Positions 8,351-18,312 are shown, numbered from the stretch's first letter. The stretch is 64,000 nt of DNA from Oscillospiraceae bacterium (GCA_017991935.1 JAGOPP010000002.1:62001-126000), one strand, 5' to 3'. Translations and numbers: made by a program. The notes: generated by a model not told the origin, from the sequence alone.

Positions 8351-9204
8351 GAAGCTCTTCATCCCTAAAGAGGAGGGCCTATGAGCGCCTGATGCGCATG
8401 CTCATGGGCCTTGCGGTGGGATTCACCGCCGCGCTCACGCTGTTTTTGATCGGATACATCCTGCTGCGCGGGCTGCCCGGTCTCACATGGAAGCTCCTTT
8501 CCACCAAGCCGAGCTACCTCTCGGACAGCGTCGGCATCCTGCCGGACATCCTCAACACGGTCTACCTCATCCTCGCGGCCCTTGTCTTCGTGCTGCCGAT
8601 CGGGGTCGGCGCGGCGGTCTATCTGAACGAATACGCGCGGAACAAAAAGGTGGTCGCCGTGATCGAATACGCGGCCGAAACGCTCTCCGGCATCCCGTCG
8701 ATTATCTACGGCCTCGTCGGAATGCTGTTTTTCTGCCAGTTTCTCAACCTCAAAACCTCGCTTTTGGCCGGCGCGCTGACGCTCGTCATCATGAATCTGC
8801 CCACCGTCATCCGCACGACGCAGGAGAGCCTCAAGACGGTGCCGCAGAGCTACCGCGAGGGGGCTTTCGCGCTCGGCGCGGGAAAATGGCGCATGATCCG
8901 TACCGTCGTGCTACCCGGCAGCGTGGATGGCATCCTCACGGGATGCATCCTCTCTGTGGGCAGGATGCTCGGCGAATCGGCGGCGCTGCTGTTTACGGCC
9001 GGCTTCGCCCACGAGCTCTGCGGCTTTTTTGAGGGCTTGGGCGGCGCGGGCGCCACGCTCACCGTCGCGCTGTACGTCTACGCCAAAGAGCAGGGCGAAT
9101 TCGACGTGGCGTTCGCCGTCGCGGCGCTCTTGATGCTCCTGACGCTTCTCATCAATTTCACGGCGTCCCTTGTCGGAAAACGCCTCAACCGGAGGAAAGA
9201 ATGA
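8347..9204 (+). CDS. pstA: Phosphate ABC transporter permease PstA
   Basis: The 285-residue permease carries the PstA signatures [12 protein letters not shown] and the EAA loop [20 protein letters not shown]. It pairs with PstC to form the phosphate channel. The start ATG overlaps the pstC stop by 4 bp and its own stop overlaps pstB by 4 bp, indicating one coupled operon. Length and helix pattern are normal for the family. Confidence 0.94.
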   Translation: MRSSSSLKRRAYERLMRMLMGLAVGFTAALTLFLIGYILLRGLPGLTWKLLSTKPSYLSDSVGILPDILNTVYLILAALVFVLPIGVGAAVYLNEYARNKKVVAVIEYAAETLSGIPSIIYGLVGMLFFCQFLNLKTSLLAGALTLVIMNLPTVIRTTQESLKTVPQSYREGAFALGAGKWRMIRTVVLPGSVDGILTGCILSVGRMLGESAALLFTAGFAHELCGFFEGLGGAGATLTVALYVYAKEQGEFDVAFAVAALLMLLTLLINFTASLVGKRLNRRKE

Positions 9205-9956
9205 TGAATATCCTTGAAGCGAGCGATCTCTGCCTGTGGTACGGGCCCACGCAGGCGCTCAAAAATATCACGATGGAGATCCCGGAAAAGAGCATCACCG
9301 CGTACATCGGCCCCTCCGGCTGCGGGAAATCCACCTTTCTCAAGACGCTCAACCGCATGAACGACTTGATTCCCGGCGTAAAAATATCCGGCTCCGTGCT
9401 GTACCGGGGAGAGGATATTTACGCGCCGGGCGTCGACGTGACGAGCCTGCGCCGGGAGATCGGCATGGTGTTTCAAAAGCCGAACCCCTTCCCCATGAGC
9501 ATCTACGACAACGTGGCCTATGGCCCGCGCACCCACGGGATCAAAGGCAAGGCGAGGCTCGACGATCTTGTGGAGCGGTCCCTGCGCGACGCGGCGATCT
9601 GGGACGAGGTCAAGGACCGGCTCAAAAAATCGGCGCTGGGGCTTTCCGGCGGGCAGCAGCAGCGCCTGTGCATCGCGCGCGCGCTCGCCGTGGAGCCCGA
9701 GGTGCTTTTGATGGACGAGCCGACGAGCGCGCTCGACCCGATTTCCACGGCAAAAATTGAAGAACTTGCTCTTGATTTGAAAAATAGATATACTATTGTT
9801 ATCGTCACGCACAACATGCAGCAGGCGGCGCGCATTTCCGACAAGACGGCGTTTTTCCTGCTCGGCGAGCTGGTCGAGTACGGCGACACCGAGGGGCTTT
9901 TCGCGCAGCCGAACGACAGGCGTACCGAGGACTATATTACCGGGAGGTTCGGATGA
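9201..9956 (+). CDS. pstB: Phosphate import ATP-binding protein PstB
   Basis: The 251-residue ATPase has Walker A (GPSGCGKST), a Q-loop ([17 protein letters not shown], characteristic of PstB), signature LSGGQQQR and Walker B with D-loop ([11 protein letters not shown]), plus the switch His in [11 protein letters not shown]. It powers phosphate uptake through PstCA. The ATG overlaps the pstA stop by 4 bp, and phoU follows with the same overlap. Confidence 0.96.
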   Translation: MMNILEASDLCLWYGPTQALKNITMEIPEKSITAYIGPSGCGKSTFLKTLNRMNDLIPGVKISGSVLYRGEDIYAPGVDVTSLRREIGMVFQKPNPFPMSIYDNVAYGPRTHGIKGKARLDDLVERSLRDAAIWDEVKDRLKKSALGLSGGQQQRLCIARALAVEPEVLLMDEPTSALDPISTAKIEELALDLKNRYTIVIVTHNMQQAARISDKTAFFLLGELVEYGDTEGLFAQPNDRRTEDYITGRFG

Positions 9957-10609
9957 TGAATTCTCGTTTCGACGAGCAGCTTTCCCTTTTGAATAGAGAA
10001 CTCATCGAGCTGGGGGCGCTCTGCGAGGAGGCGATCGCCGTCGCTGCGAAGTCCCTCTTGGAGGGCGACGCCGAGAAGGCGGCGAAGGTCGCGCCGCTTC
10101 GCGGGGAGATCGAGCAGAAGGAGCGGAGCATCGAATCTTTATGCCTGAAGCTGATCCTCCAGCAGCAGCCCGTCGCCCGGGATCTGCGCCAGATCTCGGC
10201 GGCGCTCAAGATGATTACGGACATGAAGCGCATCGGGGATCAGGCGGCGGATATGGCGGACATCATCGCCCATCTCCCGGGCAAGGCGGAGGCGGGCTGC
10301 GGGCTCATCGGGGACATGGCCCGGGCGGTCATCAAGATGGTGACCGAAAGCGTGGACGCCTTCGTCAAGCACGACACCGACCTCGCCGCCGCAGTCGTCG
10401 CCTACGACGACGTGGTGGACGATCTGTTTGAAAAAGTGAAGGCTTTCCTGATTGGGATGATCGCGGAAAAGCCTCAGAACGGCGGGGACGCCTTGGATCT
10501 TTTGATGATCGCCAAATATTTTGAGCGCATCGGCGACCATGCCGTAAACATCGCGGGATGGGTGGCGCTCTCCCTCGCCGGCGCCCACAAAGAGGAGGCC
10601 GAGCTATGA
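9953..10609 (+). CDS. phoU: Phosphate signalling/uptake regulator PhoU
   Basis: The 218-residue all-helical protein shows two PhoU repeats, each a three-helix bundle with metal-contacting acidic residues; the motifs are [20 protein letters not shown] and [18 protein letters not shown]. PhoU links PstB to the phosphate sensor kinase and restrains uptake when phosphate is ample. It overlaps pstB and the following response-regulator gene by 4 bp each, so transporter, PhoU and two-component system are co-translated. Confidence 0.94.
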   Translation: MMNSRFDEQLSLLNRELIELGALCEEAIAVAAKSLLEGDAEKAAKVAPLRGEIEQKERSIESLCLKLILQQQPVARDLRQISAALKMITDMKRIGDQAADMADIIAHLPGKAEAGCGLIGDMARAVIKMVTESVDAFVKHDTDLAAAVVAYDDVVDDLFEKVKAFLIGMIAEKPQNGGDALDLLMIAKYFERIGDHAVNIAGWVALSLAGAHKEEAEL

Positions 10610-11283
10610 TTTTCTGCGTGGAGGACGACCCGAGCGTCCGGGACATTGAGGTCTATACGCTCGAATCCGTCGGTTTCAAGGCCGAGGGCTTCGCGGACGG
10701 CGCCTCCTTTTTCGAGGCGCTCAAGGCGAGGACGCCGGAGCTCGTGCTGCTCGACGTCATGCTCCCCGGCGAGGACGGCACCGCGATCCTCAAAAAACTG
10801 AAAGCGAATCCCTCCACAAGCGCCCTGCCCGTCATTATGGCGACCGCGAAGGACGCGGAATCGAGCAAAGTCCTGAGCCTCGACCTCGGGGCCGACGACT
10901 ATCTGGTCAAGCCGTTCGGCATGATGGAGATGGCGGCGCGCGTGAAGGCGGTGCTCCGCCGCTCCGCGCCGGCGCAGGACGCCCCGCTCCTTCAGGCGGG
11001 CGGGCTCGTGATGAATTTAGGCGAGCATCTCGTCACCGCGGACGGCGAGCGCGTCACGCTGACGCTCAAGGAATTCGAGCTGCTGCGGCTCTTTTTGTCG
11101 CACCCGGGCATGGTCTTTACCCGCGACCGGCTCCTGTCCGGCGTCTGGGGCATGGAATATGACGGGGAGACGCGCACGGTAGACGTCCACATCCGCACGC
11201 TGCGCCGGAAGCTCGGCGCCTACGGGGACCTGATCGAGACGGTGCGCGGCGTCGGCTATCGGATGGAGGCGGGCGGCGTATGA
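10606..11283 (+). CDS. phoP: PhoP/PhoB-type response regulator (OmpR family)
   Basis: The 225-residue regulator has a receiver domain with acidic pocket (EDD, residues 6-8), phospho-acceptor Asp50 in LLDVMLPGEDG and the conserved Lys in VKPF, then a winged-helix DNA-binding domain (LTLKEFELLRLFLSHPG, DVHIRTLRRKLG). Its place between phoU and a sensor kinase gives the phosphate-response role. The ATG at 10606 overlaps the phoU stop; an in-frame ATG at 10558 lies within phoU and lacks family similarity. The gene name rests on context, since OmpR-family regulators look alike. Confidence 0.9.
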   Translation: MIFCVEDDPSVRDIEVYTLESVGFKAEGFADGASFFEALKARTPELVLLDVMLPGEDGTAILKKLKANPSTSALPVIMATAKDAESSKVLSLDLGADDYLVKPFGMMEMAARVKAVLRRSAPAQDAPLLQAGGLVMNLGEHLVTADGERVTLTLKEFELLRLFLSHPGMVFTRDRLLSGVWGMEYDGETRTVDVHIRTLRRKLGAYGDLIETVRGVGYRMEAGGV

Positions 11284-12962
11284 CCAAACGAATTTTCCGC
11301 TCGATCTTCCTTGTCGCCTCCGTCGTGCTGCTCGCCTCTTTTCTGATCATCATGGGCGTTTTGTACGAATATTTTACGAATATGCGGGAGAACGAGCTCA
11401 AAGTGGAGGCGGCGCTCGCCGCCCACGGCGTGGAAAACGAGGGGTTCTCTTATTTTGAGGGCCTGAGCGCCGAAAATTACAGGCTCACTTGGGTGGCCGC
11501 CGACGGAACGGTGCTCTACGACAGCGAAGCGGACGCGGCCACGATGGAGAACCACGCGGGGCGCAAAGAGATCAAGGACGCGCTCAAATCCGGCGTCGGC
11601 GAGAGCGAGCGGGCGTCGGAGACGCTCGCGGAAAAGACGCTCTACTGCGCCGAGCGGCTCTCCGACGGCACGGTCCTGCGCGTATCGGTCCGGCAGTACA
11701 CGGTTTTCGCGTTGATGCTCGGGATGCTCCAGCCGATCTGCATCGTGCTGGGCGTCGCGCTGATTCTGTCCGCCGTGCTCGCGAACCGGCTCTCCAAACA
11801 GATCGTCGAGCCGCTCAACGCGCTCAACCTCGACAATCCTCTGGAAAACGACGCCTACGAGGAGCTCTCTCCCCTCCTGACGCGCGTCGAGCGGCAGCAC
11901 CGGCAGATCCGCACGCAGTTTGAAGAGCTGACGCGCAAACAGGACGAATTTGCCGTCATCACCGACAGCATGAGCGAGGGCCTGATCCTGATGAACGAAA
12001 AAGGCGTCATTCTCGGCATCAACCGGTCGGCGATGCGGCTGTTTCAGGCGGCCCCGGACCGCGTGGGCCGCGACATTCTGACGGTGGACCGGAGCGTCGC
12101 GATGCAGCGGCTTCTCTCCGAGGCGCAAAACGGCAGGCACGGCGAGACGACCATGGCGCTCGGCGGCGGCGAATTTCAGGTGAACTCGAGCCCCGTGGTG
12201 TCGGACGGCCGGATCGTCGGCGTGTGCATCCTCGCGTTCGATATCACGGAGCGGGTCCGCGCCGAGAAACAGCGCAGGGAGTTCTCCGCGAACGTGTCCC
12301 ACGAGCTCAAGACGCCGCTCCACTCGATCATGGGCTCCGCGGAGCTGCTCGAGGAGGGGCTCGTGGAGCAGGAGGACATCCCGCGCTTCGTCGGCCACAT
12401 CCGCTCCGAGGCCGCCCGCCTCGTGGAGCTCGTCAACGACATCATCCGCCTCTCGCAGCTTGACGAAAATGAGGAACTGCCGCGGGAGGACGTGGAGCTG
12501 CGCGCGCTCGCGGACGAGGCCGCCGCCGCGCTCGCGGACGAGGCCAAATCGAAGGACGTCGCCGTGGAGATCCATGGCGGCCCAGCAAACGTAAACGGCG
12601 TGCGCCGCCTGCTCTATGAGATCGTCTACAATCTGTGCGACAACGCGATCAAATATAACGTCCCCGGCGGCCGGGTGGAAATCAATCTGTCGAAGGAGGA
12701 AGGCGAAACCGTGCTCGCCGTATCCGACACCGGCATCGGCGTCCCGCCGGAGGCGCAGAGCCGCATATTTGAGCGCTTCTACCGCGTGGACCAGAGCCAC
12801 TCCAAAGAGACGGGCGGCACCGGGCTCGGCCTCTCCATCGTCAAACACGCCGCCCAGTACCACAACGCGAGGATCGGGTTTGAGAGCGAGCCCGGAAAGG
12901 GCACCCTCGTCCGGGTCCGCTTCCCGGAAAATACCGGAAGGGCCGCCGAACCGGAGACTTGA
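11280..12962 (+). CDS. phoR: PhoR-type sensor histidine kinase
   Basis: The 560-residue kinase has a membrane helix at about 8-30, an extracytoplasmic sensor (about 31-145), a second helix (about 146-168), a HAMP-like linker, a PAS domain (about 222-325), the dimerisation/phosphoacceptor helix with His341 (NVSHELKTPL) and a catalytic ATPase domain (NLCDNAIKYN N-box, DTGIGVP, GGTGLGLSIV). It should phosphorylate the upstream regulator when phosphate is low. Coupling to PhoU/Pst is implied by the shared operon. The bidirectional terminator at 13081-13119 closes the unit. Confidence 0.92.
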   Translation: MTKRIFRSIFLVASVVLLASFLIIMGVLYEYFTNMRENELKVEAALAAHGVENEGFSYFEGLSAENYRLTWVAADGTVLYDSEADAATMENHAGRKEIKDALKSGVGESERASETLAEKTLYCAERLSDGTVLRVSVRQYTVFALMLGMLQPICIVLGVALILSAVLANRLSKQIVEPLNALNLDNPLENDAYEELSPLLTRVERQHRQIRTQFEELTRKQDEFAVITDSMSEGLILMNEKGVILGINRSAMRLFQAAPDRVGRDILTVDRSVAMQRLLSEAQNGRHGETTMALGGGEFQVNSSPVVSDGRIVGVCILAFDITERVRAEKQRREFSANVSHELKTPLHSIMGSAELLEEGLVEQEDIPRFVGHIRSEAARLVELVNDIIRLSQLDENEELPREDVELRALADEAAAALADEAKSKDVAVEIHGGPANVNGVRRLLYEIVYNLCDNAIKYNVPGGRVEINLSKEEGETVLAVSDTGIGVPPEAQSRIFERFYRVDQSHSKETGGTGLGLSIVKHAAQYHNARIGFESEPGKGTLVRVRFPENTGRAAEPET

Positions 12963-13080
12963 CAAGATCGGGGCGCCGGGCCACTTTCCTTTCGCCGCAT
13001 GGGAAAACGCCCCGCAAAAAAGCGGGCCGAGCCCCGTTTTCAAAAAAAGGAAGGCGCGTCTCCCGGAGCGCCGCAGTAAT

Positions 13081-13119
13081 AAAAAAGGCCCACGAAGAAT
13101 CTCTTCGTGGGCCTTTTTT
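13081..13119. terminator. Bidirectional terminator between the pho operon and srtB
   Basis: A perfect 12-bp stem (GGCCCACGAAGA/TCTTCGTGGGCC) is flanked by six A residues on the left and six T residues on the right, so it can stop both the plus-strand pho operon and the minus-strand pot-srtB operon. Confidence 0.93.
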
Positions 13120-13129
13120 GTCTGAAGGG

Positions 13130-14032
13130 TTATTTTTTATAAAGCTCGTTCCAAATGTCCGGCATCAGCGGGTCAGGGTTCTCGGCGGCGGCGTACCCGG
13201 AGAAGCTCTCCCTCGTCTCGTCGTCCCGGAGTCTGCGCGCCACGGCGACCAGCCGCTCCCCGGTGAACTCATAGTCGCAGGTGGAGAGCATCACGAACGT
13301 GTCGTCCGTCCCGACGTCCACGTTGGCCGTGATCAGCGAGCGCTCCATCACGGCGTCAATGAACGCCTGTTTCTCCTCCCCGGTGTCGAAGCGGCGCATG
13401 GTGTTGTAGAGGAAGGGCTCGCCCTGCTCCTCGAGCGTGTTCGCGACAAAGACCGCGACGATCACGTAATCGGCGTCCTCCCACAGCGTGTCGAACGAGA
13501 GAAACGGGCTCGCGGAGACGAACTCCGCCTTCCGATATTTCGTCATGTTGGAAAACATCGTCCCGTCGAGCATGTTGTGGCCGAAGACGATCAGGCAGTC
13601 GTCCGGATATTCGGGATCGTTCGGGTCCGCGGTGTTGTAGCGGGAGAGAAACAGCGTGCCGTGGCTGCTCTCCTCCCCGTAAAAGTCATGTTTCAGGTAG
13701 TAAGAATTGTCCCGCTGGACCACCGGCAGGCCGATGTCGATCCCCTCGATCTCCAGCCATCCGATCGTGTCCTCGTTTTGGCCGAGCAGCGCGCGGAAGC
13801 GGCTGTTGACGGGGATCTCCGCCTCCGGGTCCCCCTCCGGCCCCGAAGCCGGCTCCCCGTCGTCATAGAGATCCTGAATCGCGGAGCTCTGATCGTTGAC
13901 CTTGCCCGTCTCCATCCAGACTTCGATAAAGCCGCGGAAGACGTAGGCCAGCACCGTCAAAACCGCGAGCAGCAGCAGCCCCGCCACGGTCAGGATTTTT
14001 TTCTTGGTCAGTTTAATCTTTTTCTTAGACAT
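13130..14032 (-). CDS. srtB: Class B sortase
   Basis: The 300-residue protein has a basic N-terminus and one membrane helix (about 13-32), then a class B sortase domain: catalytic His152 (IVFGHNM), Cys252 (MLSTCDYEF) and Arg260 (GERLVAVARR). Sortase B enzymes cut a C-terminal sorting motif and join the protein to peptidoglycan or pilin. The gene lies 6 bp after potD, the last gene of a polyamine importer operon, an unusual neighbour. No protein in the window shows a clear NPQTN- or LPXTG-like motif, so the substrate is unknown. Confidence 0.92.
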   Translation of the reverse strand: MSKKKIKLTKKKILTVAGLLLLAVLTVLAYVFRGFIEVWMETGKVNDQSSAIQDLYDDGEPASGPEGDPEAEIPVNSRFRALLGQNEDTIGWLEIEGIDIGLPVVQRDNSYYLKHDFYGEESSHGTLFLSRYNTADPNDPEYPDDCLIVFGHNMLDGTMFSNMTKYRKAEFVSASPFLSFDTLWEDADYVIVAVFVANTLEEQGEPFLYNTMRRFDTGEEKQAFIDAVMERSLITANVDVGTDDTFVMLSTCDYEFTGERLVAVARRLRDDETRESFSGYAAAENPDPLMPDIWNELYKK

Positions 14033-14038
14033 TGTTTT

Positions 14039-15268
14039 TCAGTCCATCCGTTTGCGTTTTTGCGATTTGCGCACCGCGCCGATCGCGACCGAGCCCCCGA
14101 CCAGCAGCCCCAGCAGCAGGATCAACAGCCAGCCGCCGGAGCCGGCGTCCGTCGCGATGATCTCCGTCCAGAGCTGGTCGATCAGGGCGTTTGTCTCCTG
14201 CGGGAGCGTGGCGAAGGAGTCGAGCCTTGTGAGCAGCGCCGCGTCCGGATAGGCCACCTTGTTGTCCCGCAGGTCCTCCTCCAAAAGCTCCCAAGAGGCG
14301 GTCATCGGCGTGGAATAGCCGACATACCAGCTGTTGGCCGCGCCGACCTCCGGCTCGCACATAAAATTGATATACATCTCGGCGGCCTCTTTATTCTTTG
14401 CCTCCTCCGGGATGCAGAAGGAATCCACAAAGATGCTCGTGTTCTCCGGAATATAAAAGCCCAGATCCTCGCACTCGTCCATCATCAAAACGGCGTCCCC
14501 ATTATAATAAGGAGCGATGGCGGCCTCCCCGCCCTCCATTTTGTCATAGATCTCGTCCATGACATAGGCCTGCACGAGCGGCTTCTGCTCGGCAAGATGC
14601 TCCGCCGCCGCGCGCAGCTCGTCCTCGCTCGTCGTGTTGAACGAATAGCCGAGGTCGAGCAGCGAGAGGGCGAACGCATCCCGCGAGTTTGCGAACATCA
14701 GCATGTTTCCGGCATATTTTTCGTCCCAGAAGATGTCCCAGCCGGTGATCTCCGATTCGTCGATCATCGTTTTATTATAAATGATGCCGACGACGCCCCA
14801 GTAGATCGGCACGGAGTATTCGTCCTGCGGGTCGAAATTCCGGCTCCTGTATTTTTCGTCGATGTACTTGTAGTTCGGAATGTCGGCGAAATCGAGTTTC
14901 TGGAGCATGCCCTCCTCGATCATCCGCCCGATCATGTAGTCGGACGGGACGATCACGTCGTAGGAGGTGCCGCCGGCGCGCATCTTCGCGTAGAGCTCCT
15001 CGTTGGAGGCGAACTGCGTGTAATTGACCTTGACGCCGGTCAGCTCCTCGAATTCCCGGTTGACGTCCACGAAGTTGAGGGAATCGTTCGCAAGATATTC
15101 TCCCCAGTTATAGACGTTGATTTCGGCGCCCTGCCCCTGAAATTTTTGATAATAGGACGCGTCCTCCACGTGGACCGCGTAGGCGCTCTCCTCCGCGGCG
15201 GCCGTAAAGGACGACAGCGCCAGCATCAGCAGGGCGAGCCCCGCGGCAAACCATCTTTTCATAGCCAT
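14039..15268 (-). CDS. potD: PotD-like polyamine-binding protein with C-terminal membrane anchor
   Basis: The 409-residue protein is a spermidine/putrescine-binding protein: INVYNWGEYLA near the mature N-terminus, YDVIVPSDYMI and IPIYWGVVGIIYN-type strands. It has a cleavable-looking signal (residues 1-26) but no lipobox Cys. Instead, residues about 374-395 form a strong hydrophobic helix followed by a basic tail (RKSQKRKRMD), so it is probably held by its C-terminus. An LPQET string occurs some 20 residues before that helix but is not a standard sorting motif. The gene overlaps potC by 10 bp; srtB follows. The start is ATG 15268 (GGAGGAGGG), with ATG 15262 possible. Confidence 0.9.
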   Translation of the reverse strand: MAMKRWFAAGLALLMLALSSFTAAAEESAYAVHVEDASYYQKFQGQGAEINVYNWGEYLANDSLNFVDVNREFEELTGVKVNYTQFASNEELYAKMRAGGTSYDVIVPSDYMIGRMIEEGMLQKLDFADIPNYKYIDEKYRSRNFDPQDEYSVPIYWGVVGIIYNKTMIDESEITGWDIFWDEKYAGNMLMFANSRDAFALSLLDLGYSFNTTSEDELRAAAEHLAEQKPLVQAYVMDEIYDKMEGGEAAIAPYYNGDAVLMMDECEDLGFYIPENTSIFVDSFCIPEEAKNKEAAEMYINFMCEPEVGAANSWYVGYSTPMTASWELLEEDLRDNKVAYPDAALLTRLDSFATLPQETNALIDQLWTEIIATDAGSGGWLLILLLGLLVGGSVAIGAVRKSQKRKRMD

Positions 15269-16062
15269 GACCCTCCTCCCGTTCTCTTCTGCACTCTTTT
15301 TTCTTTCCTCGCCTCGAAGAAATTCATGGCAAGGAGGATCGCCAACACCACGGCGAACATGATCGTCGACAAGGCGTTAATCTCCGGGCTCACCTTGAGC
15401 CTCGTCATCGAGTAGATGACGACGGAGAGCACCTGCGAGGTCGGGCCGCTCGTGAAATAGCTGACGACGAAATCGTCAAACGAATAGGTGACGGAGAGCA
15501 GGAAGCCCGCCGCCACGCCCGGCATGATCTCCGGCAGCATGACTTTGAAAAACGCCTGACGGCGGTTGCAGCCGAGATCCAGCGCCGCGTTGTAGACGTT
15601 TTTGTCCATCTGGCCGATCTTCGGCAGGACGTTGAAGATCACGATCGGCACGTTAAACGCGATGTGCGCGAGGATCAGCGTCGTGTACCCGAGCTCGATG
15701 CGCAGGAACAAAAACAGCAGCATCAGCGAGACGCCGGTGATGATATCCGGGTTGATGATCGGCAGATAGGAGACGTTCATCACGATCTCCTTCATCCTGC
15801 GGTTAAAGGCCGAGATGCCGATCGCGGCGGCCGTGCCGAGGACGGTGGCGATGACGCCGGCGATCAGCGCGACGGCGAGCGTGTTGACGACCGAGCCGAT
15901 GATGACGTCGTTCGTCAGCAGCTTTTCGTACCATTTCGTCGTGAAGCCGGTGAAGATCGTGCGGCTTTTGGACTCGTTAAACGAGAAGAAGATCAGCACG
16001 GCGATCGGGAGGTACAGGAAGAAATAGACGAGGCCCACATAGAATTTGGAGAGGTATTTCAT
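15259..16062 (-). CDS. potC: Spermidine/putrescine ABC transporter permease PotC
   Basis: This 267-residue permease has about six membrane helices and an EAA loop (LDLGCNRRQAFFKVMLPEIMPG) that contacts the ATPase. YSFDDFVVSYFTSG is typical of PotC. It forms the polyamine channel with PotB, whose stop codon it overlaps by 4 bp. No anomaly in length or sequence. Confidence 0.93.
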   Translation of the reverse strand: MKYLSKFYVGLVYFFLYLPIAVLIFFSFNESKSRTIFTGFTTKWYEKLLTNDVIIGSVVNTLAVALIAGVIATVLGTAAAIGISAFNRRMKEIVMNVSYLPIINPDIITGVSLMLLFLFLRIELGYTTLILAHIAFNVPIVIFNVLPKIGQMDKNVYNAALDLGCNRRQAFFKVMLPEIMPGVAAGFLLSVTYSFDDFVVSYFTSGPTSQVLSVVIYSMTRLKVSPEINALSTIMFAVVLAILLAMNFFEARKEKRVQKRTGGGSWL

Positions 16063-16886
16063 ATGACGATGCCCTCCTCCTCCTGCTCCTCCTTGTTGGA
16101 GTCAAACTGATTCATCACGCTCATGCAGAACAGCACGATGACCATGAGCACGAACGCGATGGCGCCGCCGAGATTCGGGTTGTAGGTGTTGCCGAGGAAC
16201 TGCATCTCGATCAGGTCGCCGATCATGAGATCGGTGCCGCCGCCGAGCATGCGCGAGATAATGAACGTGCTGACCGCCGGCACAAAGACCATCGTGACGC
16301 CGGTCGTGATGCCCGGGACGCTCAGCGGAAAGACCACGCGCGTAAAGACCTCCACGGGGTTGCCGCCGAGATCCTGCGCGGCCTGTATGACGGAGACGTC
16401 CATTTTGATGAGCACCGTGTAGAGCGGGATGATCATGAACGGCAGGTAATCGTACACCATGCCGAGCACCACCGCGCCCTGTGTGTTGATGAGCTGCAAG
16501 GTCCCGAGCCCCAAAAGCCTCAGCAGGCGGTTGATGAGCCCGTTATTTTCCAGAATGGTCATCCACGCGTAGGTGCGGAGCAGGAAGTTCATCCACATCG
16601 GCAGCATAATCAGCATCAGCATGGTGCGGCGGACATGGGTTGTCCGCTTTGCCATGAAATACGCGAAAGGATACCCCAGCAGCAGCGAGATCACGGTGGC
16701 GACAAAGGCCATCCAGAGGCTGCGCAGGATCACGGAGGAATAGGCGGCGACCCCAACGATGTTGGCGGTCGTAAATGAACCGTCCGCGCCGGTGAACGCG
16801 AAATAGGCGACCATGCACAGCGGGACCGCGATAAAGATCACCATAAACAACAGATACGGGAAGGCGGGATATTTAGATCGCAGCAT
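16059..16886 (-). CDS. potB: Spermidine/putrescine ABC transporter permease PotB
   Basis: The 275-residue permease carries the PotB pattern: [16 protein letters not shown] and the EAA loop [20 protein letters not shown]. About six membrane helices are visible. Its start lies inside the 3' end of potA (14-bp overlap) and it overlaps potC by 4 bp, consistent with a single potABCD transcript from the promoter at 18313-18340. Confidence 0.93.
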   Translation of the reverse strand: MLRSKYPAFPYLLFMVIFIAVPLCMVAYFAFTGADGSFTTANIVGVAAYSSVILRSLWMAFVATVISLLLGYPFAYFMAKRTTHVRRTMLMLIMLPMWMNFLLRTYAWMTILENNGLINRLLRLLGLGTLQLINTQGAVVLGMVYDYLPFMIIPLYTVLIKMDVSVIQAAQDLGGNPVEVFTRVVFPLSVPGITTGVTMVFVPAVSTFIISRMLGGGTDLMIGDLIEMQFLGNTYNPNLGGAIAFVLMVIVLFCMSVMNQFDSNKEEQEEEGIVI

Positions 16887-17937
16887 GTTCGGGTTCCTCC
16901 GTGCGGTGCATGATGTGAATGTCGTCCGGGATCACGGAAAGACCGACCTGCCGGCCCGGTTCCTCATACAGCGTGGAATGGATTTTCCAGTGATAGCCGC
17001 ACGCAAAGACCCGGATCTCATAATGCACGCCTTTAAAGATCACGCTCTCCACCGTCCCGGAAATCTGGCCCTTCTCCGGCTCGGACACCTTGATGTCCTC
17101 CGGCCGGATCACGACGTCCACCCGCTCGTGACCGCCGAAGCCGAAATCCACGCACTCAAAATCCCGGCCCGCAAACTCCACAAGATAGTCCTTTTTCATG
17201 ACGCCGTCGAGGATGTTGGACTCGCCGATGAAATCCGCGACGAAGGCGTTTTTCGGCTCGTTATAAATATCGACCGGCGTGCCCACCTGCAGGATCCGCC
17301 CGGCGCGCATGACGACCACGGTGTCGCTCATGGTGAGCGCCTCCTCTTGGTCGTGCGTCACGTAGATGAAGGTGACCTGCGTGTTCTGCTGGATCTTTTT
17401 GAGCTCCACCTGCATCTCCTTGCGGAGCTTGAGGTCGAGCGCGCCCAGCGGCTCGTCGAGCAGCAGCACCTTGGGCTGGTTGATGAGCGCGCGGGCGATC
17501 GCGACGCGCTGCTGCTGCCCGCCGGAGAGCAGATCCACGTCCCGGTGCTCATAGCCCTGCAAATCGACAAGGTCGAGCATCTCGGAGACGCGCCTGCGGA
17601 TCACGTCGTTGGGCATCTTTTTGAGCCGGAGCCCGAAGGCGATATTCTCAAACACGTCGAGATGCGGAAACAGGGCGTATTTCTGGAAGATGGTGTTCAC
17701 CTCCCGCTTATAGGGCGGAAGGGCGTTGATTTTTTCCCCGCCAAAAAAAACGTCCCCGCTTTTGGGTGCAACAAAGCCGCCGATGATGCGCAGCGTGGTC
17801 GTTTTGCCGCATCCCGACGGTCCCAAAATCGTGACGAATTCATGATTGTGAATATCGAGGCTGATGTCGCGGAGCACCTTTTCCCCGTCGAACTCGACCA
17901 CGATATTTTTTAAGCTGATGATGGTAGTATGATCCAT
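16873..17937 (-). CDS. potA: Spermidine/putrescine import ATP-binding protein PotA
   Basis: The 354-residue ATPase has Walker A (GPSGCGKTT), Q-loop, signature LSGGQQQR and Walker B ([11 protein letters not shown]), plus a C-terminal TOBE regulatory domain (about 270-350, [11 protein letters not shown]). The ATG at 17937 is chosen because GGGGGA precedes it and homology begins there. The frame is also open for 91 codons upstream, but that part shows no family similarity. First gene of potABCD-srtB; it sits behind a leader of roughly 370 bases. Confidence 0.93.
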   Translation of the reverse strand: MDHTTIISLKNIVVEFDGEKVLRDISLDIHNHEFVTILGPSGCGKTTTLRIIGGFVAPKSGDVFFGGEKINALPPYKREVNTIFQKYALFPHLDVFENIAFGLRLKKMPNDVIRRRVSEMLDLVDLQGYEHRDVDLLSGGQQQRVAIARALINQPKVLLLDEPLGALDLKLRKEMQVELKKIQQNTQVTFIYVTHDQEEALTMSDTVVVMRAGRILQVGTPVDIYNEPKNAFVADFIGESNILDGVMKKDYLVEFAGRDFECVDFGFGGHERVDVVIRPEDIKVSEPEKGQISGTVESVIFKGVHYEIRVFACGYHWKIHSTLYEEPGRQVGLSVIPDDIHIMHRTEEPEHAAI

Positions 17938-18306
17938 TCTGCATCCCCCTTTTGCGGATTTCAAGTCACGCAAGGTAAAAACAGGATCCGGCTTGCGCCT
18001 CACCCATTTTTCATGCCGGTTGCCCGACACGGTCACGAAGCAAGGTTGAAAAGAATTTTGCCCCGTGGTGTTAAAAACCTGTTGACCCACCGCGCTTTTT
18101 GGAACCGACCCCGCAAAAGGGATGTTTTTTCTAAACGTTGCTGTGACGCCCGGTTTTAGAAGGCTCCTGTGGCGCAGTGTTTCATATTCCCACAAAAAGC
18201 GGCAGAACACGTTTTGTATCGCACATTTGCCCGCAGGCTGTCGGCGATCGTGTCACCTCCCTTTGGCCGCTTTCTTTCAGGAAACTACAACAGATGCAAA
18301 ATTAAC
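17938..18306 (-). other. Long 5' leader of the potABCD-srtB transcript, no recognised gene
   Basis: This stretch separates the predicted potA promoter from the potA start. It contains a perfect Shine-Dalgarno core on the minus strand (GGAGGTGA, 18253-18260) with no ATG, GTG or TTG at normal spacing and no recognised riboswitch. A frame in phase with potA stays open from just after that site to potA, but its peptide is not family-like. Confidence 0.45.
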
Positions 18307-18312
18307 GAATTT

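Noticed and set aside
14108..14220. LPQET string in the PotD-like protein as a sortase motif
   Set aside because: It lies about 20 residues before the hydrophobic helix, not directly before it, and sits in a part normally conserved for the binding fold; it is not LPXTG or NPQTN.
12959..15415. An open plus-strand frame of about 818 codons
   Set aside because: It is antisense to srtB and potD and runs through the bidirectional terminator; no ribosome-binding site or domain.
16873..18210. A 445-residue PotA with N-terminal extension from 18210
   Set aside because: The extra 91 residues have no family similarity and no ribosome-binding site, whereas the ATG at 17937 has GGGGGA and matches the family start.
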